Source of the DNA: Gnetum montanum
Lineage: Eukaryota > Streptophyta > Gnetopsida > Gnetales > Gnetaceae
Length of the DNA stretch: 45,492 nt
Assembly: GCA_015680685.1 (NCBI GenBank)
Contig: MNCI01007975.1
Location: 54,750-100,241 of the forward strand
Direction of reading: 5' to 3'
Shown: positions 34,172 through 45,492 of the stretch, one piece after another
Position numbering within the stretch: position 1 is the stretch's first letter
Layout: each line of letters starts with the position of its first letter
Notes under the pieces: generated by a model
What the model was told of the DNA's origin: nothing
The model's database searches: none
Seen by the model: only the letters and a program-made list of their open reading frames with translations
Program-made: the position numbers and the translations under genes

Positions 34172-37100
34172 TTAGAGAAAGTAAAACTTGGAGGAATCTG
34201 CGGGCGTATCTCTGCTTAGCATGGATCGAGCTTCCTGTACAGAGGTTGGAGGTTCCAGATCGTTGTCGTTCACAGCATTGCCTTGCAGTCTTTGCATTTG
34301 TGACGCAAAAGCATCGTCCAGGATCTGAAAGTTAACAAGAATTTTAAAAAAAGAAATTTCATGCCTATGAATATTTTCAAGTTTTTGTCAAACTTGGAGC
34401 AAAGGCTCTAAAATACTTACGTCAAGGGCATAACTTGAACCCTTGTACCAATATTTATTTTCTTTTCTGTTCTCTACAAACGAGAGTACTTCCTGTGGTC
34501 AAAAGGATAATAATTAGCGCGACCTGTACTTACGGAAAAGTTGTTACAGTAACCATACTTTTATTCTTTCCTTGTGAAATTTGAAACGAAATTGATTACC
34601 TGACCCATTTTGTCCCAAAATGCACGGGTAATGGCCACAAACACCTTGCTTGAAAAAATGTCATGCAATTGTGTTATGGTTTCAATGAGCTGGGCAGTCA
34701 GCGGCTGCATTCTGTCTCTTATTTCTGCTTCTCCTCCAGCTTCTTTCGTATCTTTCAAAATCCTCTTTAATTTCGTTGTACGTTGTATTTTTGTCTGCAG
34801 TGCATATTATACAAAAAGAGAAGCGTTTTAGGATTGAGCATGTGACAAGTATCACAGAAAACAGGAATGAAGTGCAATGATTTAAGAACACAAGGCAACA
34901 AACATTGTCCATGATTTTTTCAACAACTGCTTGCAGAAATGCTTTGTATTTGGTCCTCAACATTAAGGTCACTCCATCGAGTTGTTCTCCAAAAGTCGTC
35001 TTCTTGTCTCCATTAGGAGAAATGAGCAAGCATGAAGCCCATGATCTAAGTTGCGCCTCTACTCTTGGGTGTAATACATCAAGGATTCTTTTTACGGTGT
35101 TCAAAAACAATCCTAACTGCATTCCAAAGGCATATGGGATTTTAGCATTACGGAGCCCCGTTCTAATCTTTCAAAAACAAAACTGTTTAATGTGAGATTG
35201 TCTTCACTACCTGGCTTGGAATACAGTAAGGAGAAATTGAACTCCTTGCTAACTTTTGCATGTACTGAATTGCTGATTTCTTGGGTGTCAGGCTTTCCAG
35301 GGCTTTAAATGCAGCTCTCTCAACGCTGGTGATGACCTTTCAGTGTAACAGCATTTAAATACAATCAGGTTGAAAAACAACTTAATTGATTCATTTAGCG
35401 TATAGAAAAAGAAAGAGGGCATACAATTTCTAAGTGAATAGAGTATTCAGGCCAGCGGTTGACAATGACTTCATATTCATTTAGAGTTTCTCTGATACGT
35501 TCATACATTTCCTCAATGAACTGAGAAGTTGAGTTTTGAGTTATTGCTTCTATTGCAGGCACCTGATAAAGGATCATAGAAATTGCATTAGTTATATTAT
35601 TTGTTTGTTAATAATTAAAAATAATGAATTTTAAAATTGACCTTATCAAGCTTGCACAACTCGAGAAGGTAGAGTCGCTTATCTTGCATCCATAACATAA
35701 TATAGAGATCGAACAACTCTTTTGCATTAACTCCACTCTGCATTGGTCTTGAATATGGTAAAAACAAAGAAGGGAAAGTTAATGATTAATTTGGGAAGAT
35801 GGAAATGCTTATATTTTACTCCCATTTTTATGAAAGTCTTACCTGATATTCCATGCTAAGAGGTCTCTCTGAAAATCGGCTGTGGTAATAAGCAGCTCTA
35901 TTACTGTTCGTGAAGGACCAGATGGAGGACAAGCTACAAGGAATCGTTGTAGCCTACTGCAAAGTTCCAGACCATACACTGCTGCAGTAATATTTGGAAG
36001 GTCTATGCAGCTGGAAAACAGAACGAAACGTTAGCCGGCTCCCACAATATTAAGTTTGTAAGTTAACATCAGATATTCTGTTGCTAAGAGATTTAAAAAG
36101 TTGTCACACCCATTTATCTTTGCTGATAATACCTTGGAAGAATGTGTTGGTTGTGAATTTGTATGTCAGCTTGTATTTCACTGCGAATATTGAGACAAAC
36201 TAACTTCATTTTTGAGTAAGCGTTTGAAACAGCAGCATCCATTAAGCATCCATCATTGTTCGTTGTCATGAACTCATCTGTATCTGTCAAGTGCCTCTTG
36301 CATCTTTTCCTTGCTGCTGTCTGCATTGTAACTTGTTAGTCATAGCAAGTCTGTCATGCAGAGTTATGCACTGAATGTAGTATATCAGCTAATCCTAACC
36401 ACATTACCCATGGCATAATGTAGCTTGTTAGTTATAGCATGTGACTTGCATATTACAAACGACAGGTTTGATCCCAATGGGTTGCACCAAGGTATACATG
36501 GCAATACACAACAATAAATTTCTATGATGTAATAAAAATAAGTTCAGTTATATTTAATATGTGTCAATTGGGTATGTTTGTAAGTTCAGGCTAAATTAAA
36601 AGTTTAGAGGACAATCTTTTTTATATTTGACAATCAGATATGTTGAAATTTTCTATGACTGGCTGTTTACTTGACACCATAGATTGAATGTATATTTTTA
36701 CCATGCCTCCAAGGCTGGCACATGACTCACCATAGATTGAATGTGTATTTTTACCATGCCTCCAAGGCTGGCACATGACTCAACATACCTTGTGAATAAA
36801 CTTGTGAAGTGAATAAACTTGTGACTTGCAAATTAAGAGCTGGATGCTATAACTTAGTGAGCTATGCCTTATCAATATTTGTACTAATGTTTTTGGTGGA
36901 AATGCCATTATAATGGATGTTTGTAGTAGAAATAGTGGGCTAATGAACATAGCGAAGGAGTTCATGGTTATAATGGTGGCAATGTGTATGTATGCAAGCC
37001 ATGAATAAGGCAGGTAAGTTGCATTTAATGTCATTCTATATATGTGGGATCTGGTTCCCCAAAATAATTGTTGGAGGAACAAGAAAAGATTTTTCTTTCT

Positions 37101-40100
37101 TTTCACTTATCCTGAACTAGAAATCAATCTTCTGAGGCTGAATTCTCTTTTTAAAGAAGAAACAATTAAATAAATATAATAAAGAAAGAAAATTTGGATT
37201 TATAAATTGTGATTGAGGCATAAAATTCACAAAATCATAAAATGTAATAGAACTAACTATTCAACATGGATAATGAGAAATTGGCATTGTGTAACATAGC
37301 ACTTATGCACACAAGGAGACATTATGACAAATTTTAATACATCTAAGGTTAAATCTCCATACACTTGTCCTAGTTAGAATTCCTCATGATGGCGAAGGGA
37401 CTCATTATCACATCATTTTGAATAAATACAGAAGAAGGTTAATGCCAAAGCAACTCTGATTTTCAAATGTAGGATTCATCTCATTTCTTTAATAATATTA
37501 ATAAAAACAATTTCCATGTTTAACATTTATTGAACATATTGTAAAGTGTTAACACACCTGCAAATAATTTCTCAATGTTGTCTGTGCTTCATTAGACAGT
37601 ATGTCATGCAGAAGAGAGTAAACTTGCACAGCAGGCATGAGAGCTGGTGCAGGTTCACCTGTAGGTAATCCAAACGAATCGACCAATCCTGACAAGGATG
37701 CTTCATCCAATGATTTATAGTTTTCAAAAGCTGTTGCTAGTAAACGCTCCAGTTGAACTTCAATTTCAGCTAACATTAATTTCTGTGAAACAGAACACTT
37801 GATTACTCATTGCAGAGAAGTAAATCATTATGGCTAAGACTTTTTTGTTTTTAAAAATAGTTATACAGCTTTTCTTAACTGTATAGTATATGCTAATGCA
37901 ATATGGTGTAGAAGCTTGCATGTATACTTTAAAACACTGGACATCCATGAATTCACAAGTGATACCAATTTACCTCTTGGCGATTGAGAGCATTTGCATC
38001 CCGAGCGTTCATTATTGGAACAAGGAATTCATAAACAATATCAAAACAATCCTTTGTGGGAGTGGCAACATCCATAATGCATGCAAGATATCTGCATGAA
38101 ACAAAGGGTTCTTTACTTTGATGAATGAAAACATAGTTGTTGGAAAGTCATCTATTCATATTTAAGGAATTCCTTTTTTAAAACAGGCATACCTCAGTCT
38201 GGTGTATGATTCAGATACACCATAATAACCAGCAAACTCTTTTAGCAACCATTTCCATGGACCATGCAAATGCAAGTTCCGTGATTGAAAATGTTGCATT
38301 CTCATTGCTGCTTCCAGGACCACGTCATATGCTAGGGTACCTCCTACAGGGCCACACTGGGCAAGAGTACAATGAATAAATTACACAAAATGGCACCCTT
38401 TAACTGATAGCAACAAATGTAAAATCATGTGTTAATTACCACTATTTCCTATCCTAAATTGTTATGGTGCACTTTTATACTCTTTGATACAAAATATAAA
38501 TGTCAAATCAATAATAATGTTTTTCAACAACAGTACCCTGGTAGCATCCAAACTACTCTGTCTATATAAAGAGATGCAACTTTTCTCAAACATGGCTACA
38601 ATTAGTAACGGTGACTGCATAGAAGAATACACGGGCAATTTTGGATTAGAATGCTGAATTTTTTAACAAGTTTGTACTTTTGACTTGTGACCCCGCCATA
38701 CTATACACTGAGCTTTCTTCTTTAAAAATAAAGGTAATAACAATAGTTGCCAGAAACAATACATACAATTTTCAATGCCACTTGAGCTCTGCTGTCTCAA
38801 ATAGTTTTAACTTTAACAAATGCTGATATAAAGTTGACACAAAGTTCTCCGTGGTACTAATGCACTTCATATCTACTGGACCAATCCATAAGCAAAAGCT
38901 GACCCAATTGACATTTGCAGCCTGTTCATTTAACTAGACTGTGACAAAAGTACATGTATAACATGTTAAGGCCTAGGGGAAAATGTTGGGGGCAGGAAAG
39001 GTGCAGAAAGGAACAACCTAATATTTTAGATGTTTTCAAATAGATACATATTGCCAATGATGCACTGCTCACTTGGCTAGAGCATGCAAGCAATCATTAT
39101 AAATCATGCAAATACATTGTTTATGCAGGGTATCAATGAATACTTTTTTAAAAAAAATATTGACCATGAACTCATAGTTTAATGTTGAATGCTCTCCTGC
39201 CAAAGCAAATTAGCACTTGCAGGTGCTTGAAAATTAAGCCTAGCCACCACAATGCTTGCACAGTTGTTCAATTGATATTTACTAGTGTTGGCATTAATTG
39301 TGAGTGAAAATGGCAGTTAATGCCCTACCAACAAAAAGAAACACTCTACTCTATGAAACAACCATAGAACTAGTAGCCTTGTATCAATGAAATGGGTTGG
39401 TTAATCTTTCATATATGTATATTCAATGAAAACTTCATAAGAGAGTGCACTTGATCTATAGGGTCACTTGAACGTCATAAGAGGATGTTAAGAAAGCAAG
39501 ATACCATTTTTACATTCGAAAATATCTTCTTAAATATTATAATCTCTCAATTTGAAAGTTTTATCTGTGTTTGGAGAATCCGTTTCCTCGTTCTAGATGT
39601 AACAAGACTGAATACATAGTTGTCTTTTGAACTTATTAGAAGATATCATGAATCAATATATAGACACATGGAGCATGCAAGCATGTAAACAAGGCTTTTA
39701 GGTAATGATTAGGCAAGCAAGCCAGTTTTAGACTGTCCTTTTTATNAGGATTGTAAACAAGGCTTTTAGGTAATGATTAGGCAAGCAAGCCAGTTTTAGA
39801 CTGTCCTTTTTATCTCATTTTAGATGGAACATCTATCCTGAAATAAGTGCCCATAAACACATTTGGAAACAGTGTATACATCCTAAAAAAATTTTTAGCC
39901 TGAACATATGGTTTTAATTACAGAAAAATTCCTAACTCTCTAAATTTTAATGATTTTATGTTAACTATCATCATCATCATCATCATCCTAGCCTTGTCCT
40001 AACAAATAGGGTTGACTAAGTATCAATGAATATAAAATAAGTATTATATAATATACTATAATAGTTCTCTATATTAATGCTATCAAATTCTTTACCGGAT

Positions 40101-43100
40101 TCTTATGCTGTAACTAGTTACAACTCAAAAAACGTTGCTAGGTAAAATTTTCATTTACCTTTGTTGGCGTTGTTTCAATAGACGCCGACACAAAGGTTAA
40201 GGAAATTTGTGCCTTTCCACTTAACTGGTGTTCAGGTTCCCTGAAAAGAGGCCACCATCGGAGCTTGTCATTCTGCAGCAGAAAAATAAATTTTTAGCCC
40301 TTCAATATATTAACATTTCAAATTGCTTCTACGGGGGATTAAGATAATAATTGATTACCGTATCATCATTGATGGAAGAAATTTTGATTTGAACTCTGCC
40401 ACAAACATTGCCCTTTGAGTCCTGAACTTCTAGCACCAACACATCTCCATGGCTTTCTGGAAAGCTTGAAAAGTATTTGGCAGATACAGCATATTAGCTT
40501 ATTTCAAATATGTTCAATTTTATTAAAACATGATAATTACATTCTGGTATTGTTAAATCGGATCTAAGTGCAGTTTTATAATGTTCTTACAAAGTGTGAG
40601 TGTCACTAGACCCTGGCTGCATCCACACTGACAATTCTGGTTTCAGAGCAACATACTGCTCTTCAAGGGAACTCGTCAGCTGAAGCATGCATGAAAATTT
40701 TTCTGCAGTATTTCAATAAAGCAAAGAATTAATGTCTACCTGAAAGAAATTCTTTATTGCTTAAATTCCATAAAAGAATGGATGATATAAGTTCTTTTAC
40801 GGGAAGCTATGACACAAATTTTAAAGGCTTATTAGCTGTTGGATTATGTTTATCAAATTACCTAAATGGAGTGGGGGATTTAAACTACATATCCTAGAAA
40901 ATGAAAACACTCAAAAATAATTCTTGTGTATATGTACCACCTCCATTTCATCTTCCAATCAACCAACGATGAAATCAATACCTTCAGATCTTTGTACTAT
41001 TGCATGATCATGAAATGCCTTAAGAGCAACTCTCAAACAGCTGGAAATGTGTTGGATATATTGGGTTGTATATGGAACACAGCTACATCGGTGGTTTGTG
41101 TTGGTATCCTGAACTGGTAACTGTGGTCTTCTGGAATACTCGGTTTTTGCAGCATCCCATCCAATTGTAATAGCTGACTTGATGTTGGAAAGGTAAGTTT
41201 CCAAAGGTTTTACTTGCTTCACAAGTGGTTCAAGATAACTGCATCGGGATGCAATCCCTGATAAAACCTCCACTTTGTGCACTGCATGCAGAACAAAGGG
41301 GTATCCAGGAATTAAAGCACATCCCTCCCACCAGTAAGTTATAGTGATTTGCAATTTACCAACATAACGGTAAGTTCATCCATGTCAAAAATTATGAACT
41401 TTCATTATACATACCCTCAACCTTGACCTTTCCCATTATTTTCTTGGCTTTTGGTTCTGGACACACTTCTAAATAAATAGCATCAGTGTCATTCTTTAAT
41501 TGTTCTTCCAGAGGCATGAGAAGTACTTTCTGAAGCCTGCAAGATTTCATGTAGAGTGTAAACAGCAGAATTTGTTAGGATGCATATATACCTTTCACCA
41601 TTAACAATTTCATTTTTCGAAATAGCAATTTCACATTTCTTTTTTTGAAAATTTCATCATCTACCTAAATCAATTTCGCATAACTTGCCAAACAATTTCA
41701 GGCACGATCAAGGATATGGAACATTTCTATAATACAGCTACAGTTTTGTACACACTTGTATATTGATATTAGCAAACAAAGATTCTCTGAATCTAGCAGT
41801 AATAATGATTAAGATAAAAAATTAAAAATAATTTTAGACTACAATGTGCATTTTATTAAGGTAAACTGTTGTACCCAAAAGCAGTACGCAAAAGAGCACA
41901 TTCATCCTTGAGAAACTCTGGAGCTTCCATGCATCCTCCAGCCCAGGCATGCAAGCACAATCGGATAGATGAATCATAAGCTATAAGATTACGCCAGGCA
42001 TTGTGGCCACTGCAATGAAAAAAACGTGATTAGTATTTCCCTAATATACATCAGCATAAGCTTGTTTGTTGCATCGTAAATGAACAAAAGTAAATGAGCA
42101 AAAGAATGTTATAGGATAATCAGTATAGCCTGTATCACATTCAATACCTAACATGGAATTCCTGGGGCTGATTTTGGAAGCAGGCTCCCGTAAATGTACT
42201 CTGCACTCCCTCCTCTTCTTTGTCATTTCTGGGAACAAAATTTACATTAAATGCATTATAAGAATTATAAAGGAACACAGAGGGTTAAAAAATAATTGTT
42301 GGAATTGTTTGCTAATGTAAGTTTGCATGTTTCTCATACCTGTGGACGGTAGATGGTTCTGTAGAAACATGAAATGACTCAATTTCTGGTGGTGGCTCTA
42401 TCTCAACTTGTCTATACTCTCTTTCCGATCTTATTGAATGAGTTTGTAATGGCCTTTGGTTTTTGGACTCCTGAGTGTGGGATCCGCATTCAAGTATTGG
42501 TGGAGCAGTGGGAGTACTCATCTCAGGCATTATACGCTTTTGCAATAGCATTGGATTATCATTATTATTAGTAAGATACTAAGATCCTAATGTTCCTTTA
42601 CTAGTAGTACTCTATCAAAAGAGACCTAAATCTTGCATGAATAGACTGGTCACAAGAAATTTTCATCTCTAAATTCAGAAGCATCAGCTAAAGGCATTTA
42701 AAGTTCGTAAGTATAAATTCCAAAGGTTAAACGGAGTTTCACAAAGCAGGAAAATACTCACCTCATCCGTTTCTTGCCGTGGGTTACCGGCATCATTATC
42801 TTTTGCCCATTCGTCGTACATTTCAACATCTTCAATTGACAGAGTCCTGGAACTGTGCTTGCCAGCACCAACCCTACTTTCCCGAGTAGCAGAATCTCTC
42901 TCCAATAAAGGATATCTAGAGTTTTGCATTCCAAATAAACCAAGCTTCGAAGTCGCTTCAACAGTTTTTGGTATATCCCAAGTGCCACGAACCCTAGCTC
43001 CTCCTATTTTGGGCAGGGTCCTGAAGCAGCCCTGGTCGACATAGCTCTCAGGCTGTAGGTTATTGAATCCTCCCAGCAAAGCATTTTCTTGGATCTCTTC

Positions 43101-43588
43101 TGAATCATAGGAGTTCTCCTCCTGCTCTTCCTCTTGCTCGTGAGGACCTCGATTTGGAGCAGAGGAAACGCTTTCATCGTCATTATCTGAATAATCCACC
43201 ATATCAGCATGAAAGCGGGATGGAATTTGAGAGCCCAGAAGTCCTGATGGCATGGGCATTTCCAATCTGGAATTGGGCAGAACCCAATTTATGTTGCTGG
43301 TGCTGCTCAAATTCAGGCCTATGTACATGGCTGATGGTGCTTCTAAAACAACATTTGGACTAATATTCTCACATGCTGATTCATTCTCCTCCTCCTCCTC
43401 CTTCACGTGAACGCCCTGTTACAACAAAGCTCTTGTCAAGGACTGCATTAAAGGAAGGACTACACCATTCTTGCATCGGCAACACTAACTCAGAATTGCA
43501 GAAAAATTTTCTTGGATAAACACAGGAAAAGCTGTCTTACCTGGCGGACCCAGTTAAGGGCAGTTTCATCGAGACCGTCTGTGAACAT
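34172..43588 (-). CDS. Uncharacterised plant protein, At4g24610/At5g65440-like, 1250 residues
   Basis: Twenty-two exons join without a phase error: 43588-43541, 43415-42762, 42536-42340, 42228-42148, 42009-41875, 41536-41415, 41281-40964, 40702-40591, 40464-40359, 40272-40159, 38356-38193, 38091-37974, 37782-37558, 36320-36133, 36010-35843, 35747-35642, 35562-35425, 35336-35211, 35116-34904, 34794-34600, 34492-34421, 34324-34172. It starts MFTDGLDETALNWVRQ and ends DTPADSSKFYFL. Order: acidic low-complexity N-terminus (to about 230) with [37 protein letters not shown]; a beta-rich middle with VLVLEVQDSKGNVCGRVQIK; a long helical C-terminal half (FDIVYEFLVPIMNARDANAL; LDDAFASQMQRLQGN). The family name is from memory; Arabidopsis members lack a known function, and a database label calling them crystal-protein-like is a misnomer. 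No membrane span or signal peptide. An upstream in-frame ATG at 43723 exists, but MFTDGLDE is the conserved start. Confidence 0.85.
36675..36780. repeat. 53-bp tandem duplication in intron 13 of the - strand gene
   Basis: Two near-identical units (36675-36727, 36728-36780) both read ACCATAGATTGAATGT, TTTTTACCATGCCTCC, AAGGCTGGCACATGACTCA. They are followed at 36788-36825 by a shorter doubling of GTGAATAAACTTGTGA. Confidence 0.9.
39684..39813. repeat. 62-bp perfect direct repeat around a single N
   Basis: 39684-39745 and 39752-39813 are identical over 62 bases (TGTAAACAAGGCTTTTAGGT to GACTGTCCTTTTTAT). Between them lie six bases beginning with N at 39746. This is what two contig ends with unrecognised overlap look like. 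It falls in intron 10 of the - strand gene and does not affect coding sequence. Confidence 0.85.
39960..40025 (-). mobile_element. LINE-type 3' tail fragment
   Basis: The + strand reads ATCATCATCATCATCATCC, then TAGCCTTGTCCTAACAAATA, then GGGTTGAC. Reversed, this is the LINE 3' end with its (ATG)n tail, truncated at the 5' side, within intron 10 of the - strand gene. Confidence 0.55.
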
Positions 43589-43850
43589 TTTCCGAGCAGA
43601 ATCGTGTGGGCGAGATGGATAGAAGCAGCGGAAACCTTGTGAGCTTAGGCAAAATGGACGAAGAAGAGCAGCAGCAGCAGCAGCAGCAGCTTGATGATAA
43701 TGAGGAAATGAAATTAGTTTCAAATGTGCAGGGCTCCAACGTTCTGCTGTAGGGAAGCTTTGAATGTGAAGAGAAAATTGCGTGGTGGGCGCCCCGCGCC
43801 AACGGTCGAATCAGAAATTTCTGGGTTTACAATTTCGATGCTCTGGCAAG
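43589..43850 (-). promoter_or_regulatory. 5' UTR and promoter-proximal region of the - strand gene
   Basis: Local base composition is GC-richer (GGTGGGCGCCCCGCGCC near 43780-43800) and no TATA box is obvious. The antisense pseudogene at 17268-20265 retains this region too (about 20050-20265), so the duplication included the promoter-proximal DNA. The transcription start cannot be placed. Confidence 0.4.
43668..43688 (-). repeat. GCA/TGC trinucleotide repeat, seven units
   Basis: Seven perfect GCA units on + (TGC on the coding strand), 80-100 bases before the start codon. If translation began at the upstream in-frame ATG (43723) it would encode a polyalanine run; from the conserved ATG it is 5' UTR. 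The pseudogene copy lacks it. Confidence 0.85.
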
Positions 43851-44189
43851 CCACTGTAGGAGCCTATACGCTCCCCTTTACCACTCGTTTAATCATATTG
43901 TTTGTTCCTAGTGGATTAAATTATGGAAGTTTAAACATGTTTATGAAAAGGTTAAAAACACTTGTGGAGGTGAATTGTCTTTACTTTCCTTTCTAAAAGA
44001 ACGGTTCGTTCTTCACTTTAAGAGGGCCAAGAAAAGGTGTAGGAACAAACGGTGGACGATCCCGACTAATATAGTTAAAGATGACCCGATAAGCAAAATG
44101 AAAAATCACATTATACTACTAAAATTTATTGAAAAATTTTGCTTGAATGGAAAATTTTTTTTATAAGAGAGGAAGTGTTAGAACCTAAC
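43851..44189. other. Non-genic spacer
   Basis: Upstream of the - strand gene. Short open frames at 43724-43996 and 43975-44166 have no family resemblance. Nothing else is seen. Confidence 0.4.
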
Positions 44190-44357
44190 AAAGCATCATT
44201 ACCAAAGGCTCAAAGTTCATCTTGTCAAGGCAAAGTCTTTGGACTTGCAGTGGGAGAATGGGTAAAAACATAACCTCTTTCAAGTGGTTGCACTCAAGCT
44301 TGAACTTTGATAACCTAGGTTTTACAACTTAAGAAACAAGCACCTTACCATCACTCC
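44190..44357 (-). mobile_element. SINE copy
   Basis: Reversed, it reads GGAGTGATGGTAAGGTGCTT, TAAAACCTAGG, a B-box-like GTTCAAGCTTGAG, then TTGAAAGAGGTTATG, and near its end GAACTTTGAGCCTTTGGTAA. The order matches 19112-19263 and 11517-11668. A small insertion separates the CCTAGG and GTTCAAGC parts. Limits are approximate. Confidence 0.55.
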
Positions 44358-45011
44358 AACTAGTAGTCCCCGTTAGAACCCAATACATATTTTCAAAGAT
44401 ATTTTTCAACACCAACCTCAAGCACAAAAGCTCATAGTGAAAGCAAAATAATTAATTTATTTTCAACAATAATAATTTCTTTTTGGTTTGAGAACTCAAG
44501 GATAAGAAGCCTTTAGCTTTTGTTGCGATTTGTTATTTTTTTCTAATTGATGTGTAAACTAAAATTAGATGACTAAAAGCACCCCAAAAGTATAGAGCCA
44601 ACAAGATAATTTCATAAAACTTAAGTATTATATAATAATATATCAAATCAACATACATCATGAGAACTAGCAAGAAAGAAGAAAAAAACAATTAAAACTA
44701 AAATGAAAATTTGCTATTATAGACTAAGTATCTAAGATAGAAAATGATGATGGTTGTGATTATTTTAGTATGGGAATGCAAATTGAGTTTGTTAAATTAT
44801 GCCAAAGAGTTTGGTACTTATGCTTTGAATCCAAAGTTTGTAGAGAAACAAATGCTAAGGAAATTATCATACTCACAAGCTAGTTATAGACAAAACTCAT
44901 AATATCCAAGTGGAGTCATGCCTTAGTTGTATGAGTAGTATTAGTAGCAATGGTGTAAACCACAACCATGAGGGACAATGCCACCTCCACAAAGATATCC
45001 ATATAGACAAC
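44358..45011. other. Non-genic AT-rich spacer
   Basis: No open frame of interest, no repeat family member and no RNA gene recognised between the SINE and the repeat copy at the right edge. Confidence 0.4.
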
Positions 45012-45492
45012 TGATGAGAGCGGTTACTCTAGCAGTTATTTTAATTATTAGAGCGGTTACTCTAGTAGTTATTCTAATTATTAGAGTGGTTACTCTAGCA
45101 GTTACTCTAATTATTAGAGTGGTTACTTTAGTAGTTATTCTAATTATTAGAGTGGTTACTCTAGCAGTTACTTTAGCAGTTATTCTAATTATTAGAGCAG
45201 TTGCTCCCAAACCTATAAATATAGTGCCCAAGCACACAATGGAAAAGAAGTCTTTTAGCAGTCAAGTAGTGAAACTCTTATAGCCTGTTTGAAAGTTAGA
45301 GTATTTTCCAAGTGCTCATAGCAGGAGGTCTAAGTGTGGATGGATCTTTATTTGAGCATTGTGTACCTGAGCACACCTTGTGTATGGCAATAAATATGAG
45401 CTCTTTGATTCATCCTTGCAGCACTTGAGATTTTTTTTCTTACGCATTTATTTTATTTTATTTTATTTTCTTATGCATTTATTTTATTTTAT
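45012..45492 (+). mobile_element. LTR-like repeat, copy E (cut by window end)
   Basis: Begins TGATGAG like copy A. It then has a 33-bp minisatellite (45018-45194), a TATAAATA box (45214-45221), and the conserved body with GATCTTTATTTGAGCATTGT, GTACCTGAGCACA and GCAATAAATATGAGCTC. That body matches copies A and B closely. The right half lies outside the window. Confidence 0.55.
45018..45194 (+). repeat. 33-bp minisatellite upstream of the copy E TATA box
   Basis: Four units of 33 bases (45018-45050, 45051-45083, 45084-45116, 45117-45149) and a fifth of 45 bases (45150-45194) that contains an extra 12-base piece. Unit consensus: GAGYGGTTACTCTAGYAGTT then AYTYTAATTATTA. Open frames of about 100 codons on both strands here are products of the repeat. 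Confidence 0.9.

Noticed and set aside
40959-41354. 131-codon minus-strand open frame as a separate small gene
   Set aside because: Its core is exon 7 of the - strand gene (40964-41281); the ends are intron read-through.
34172-43588. Assignment to the plant Munc13-like DUF810 family
   Set aside because: The N-terminus (MFTDGLDE) and C-terminus (LDDAFASQMQRLQGN) do not fit what I know of that family; the At4g24610-like family fits better.
45018-45194. CRISPR-like regular repeat
   Set aside because: The units are contiguous without spacers and the context is a plant nuclear genome; it is a minisatellite.
44941-45283. Open frames of about 100 codons on both strands
   Set aside because: They are translations of the 33-bp minisatellite; a repeat unit divisible by three keeps frames open on both strands.

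Overview
The window is nuclear DNA of a seed plant: AT-rich sequence, long introns, many degenerate retroelements, and two multi-exon genes whose products belong to plant-specific families. I cannot name the species; the intron sizes and repeat load would suit a gymnosperm, an early-diverging angiosperm or another large plant genome. One N at 39746 sits between two copies of the same 62 bases, so this is an assembled draft.

Layout. Positions 1-13500 hold no convincing host gene. They carry four copies (A, C, B, D) of an LTR-like repeat, a SINE, and fragments of LINE reverse transcriptase and LINE ORF1. From about 13.5 to 32.4 kb on the + strand lies a LEUNIG (LUG) transcriptional corepressor gene. 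I could join 18 coding exons in phase (14916-31923, 848 residues), with a probable extra 5' UTR exon. Intron 8 is 11.3 kb and is full of insertions. On the - strand, tail to tail with LUG, lies a second complete gene (43588 down to 34172): 22 phase-consistent exons, 1250 residues, an uncharacterised plant family recalled as At4g24610/At5g65440-like. After its promoter come a SINE copy and, at the right edge, a fifth LTR-like copy (E).

The most interesting structure is inside LUG intron 8. A 3 kb, intron-containing, broken copy of the 5' third of the second gene (promoter-proximal region to exon 7) lies there in antisense orientation to LUG (17268-20265). A smaller copy of the exon 7 region sits at 24152-24499. 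Every LUG pre-mRNA would therefore carry RNA complementary to the neighbouring gene's mRNA. The large copy is dated relatively by a 152-bp SINE inserted in it with a 16-bp target-site duplication. Also notable are a phase-0/phase-0 cassette-like exon in LUG with two in-frame TAG codons, and an LTR-like family whose copies keep the TATA-to-polyA body but carry a different short repeat array just upstream of the TATA box.
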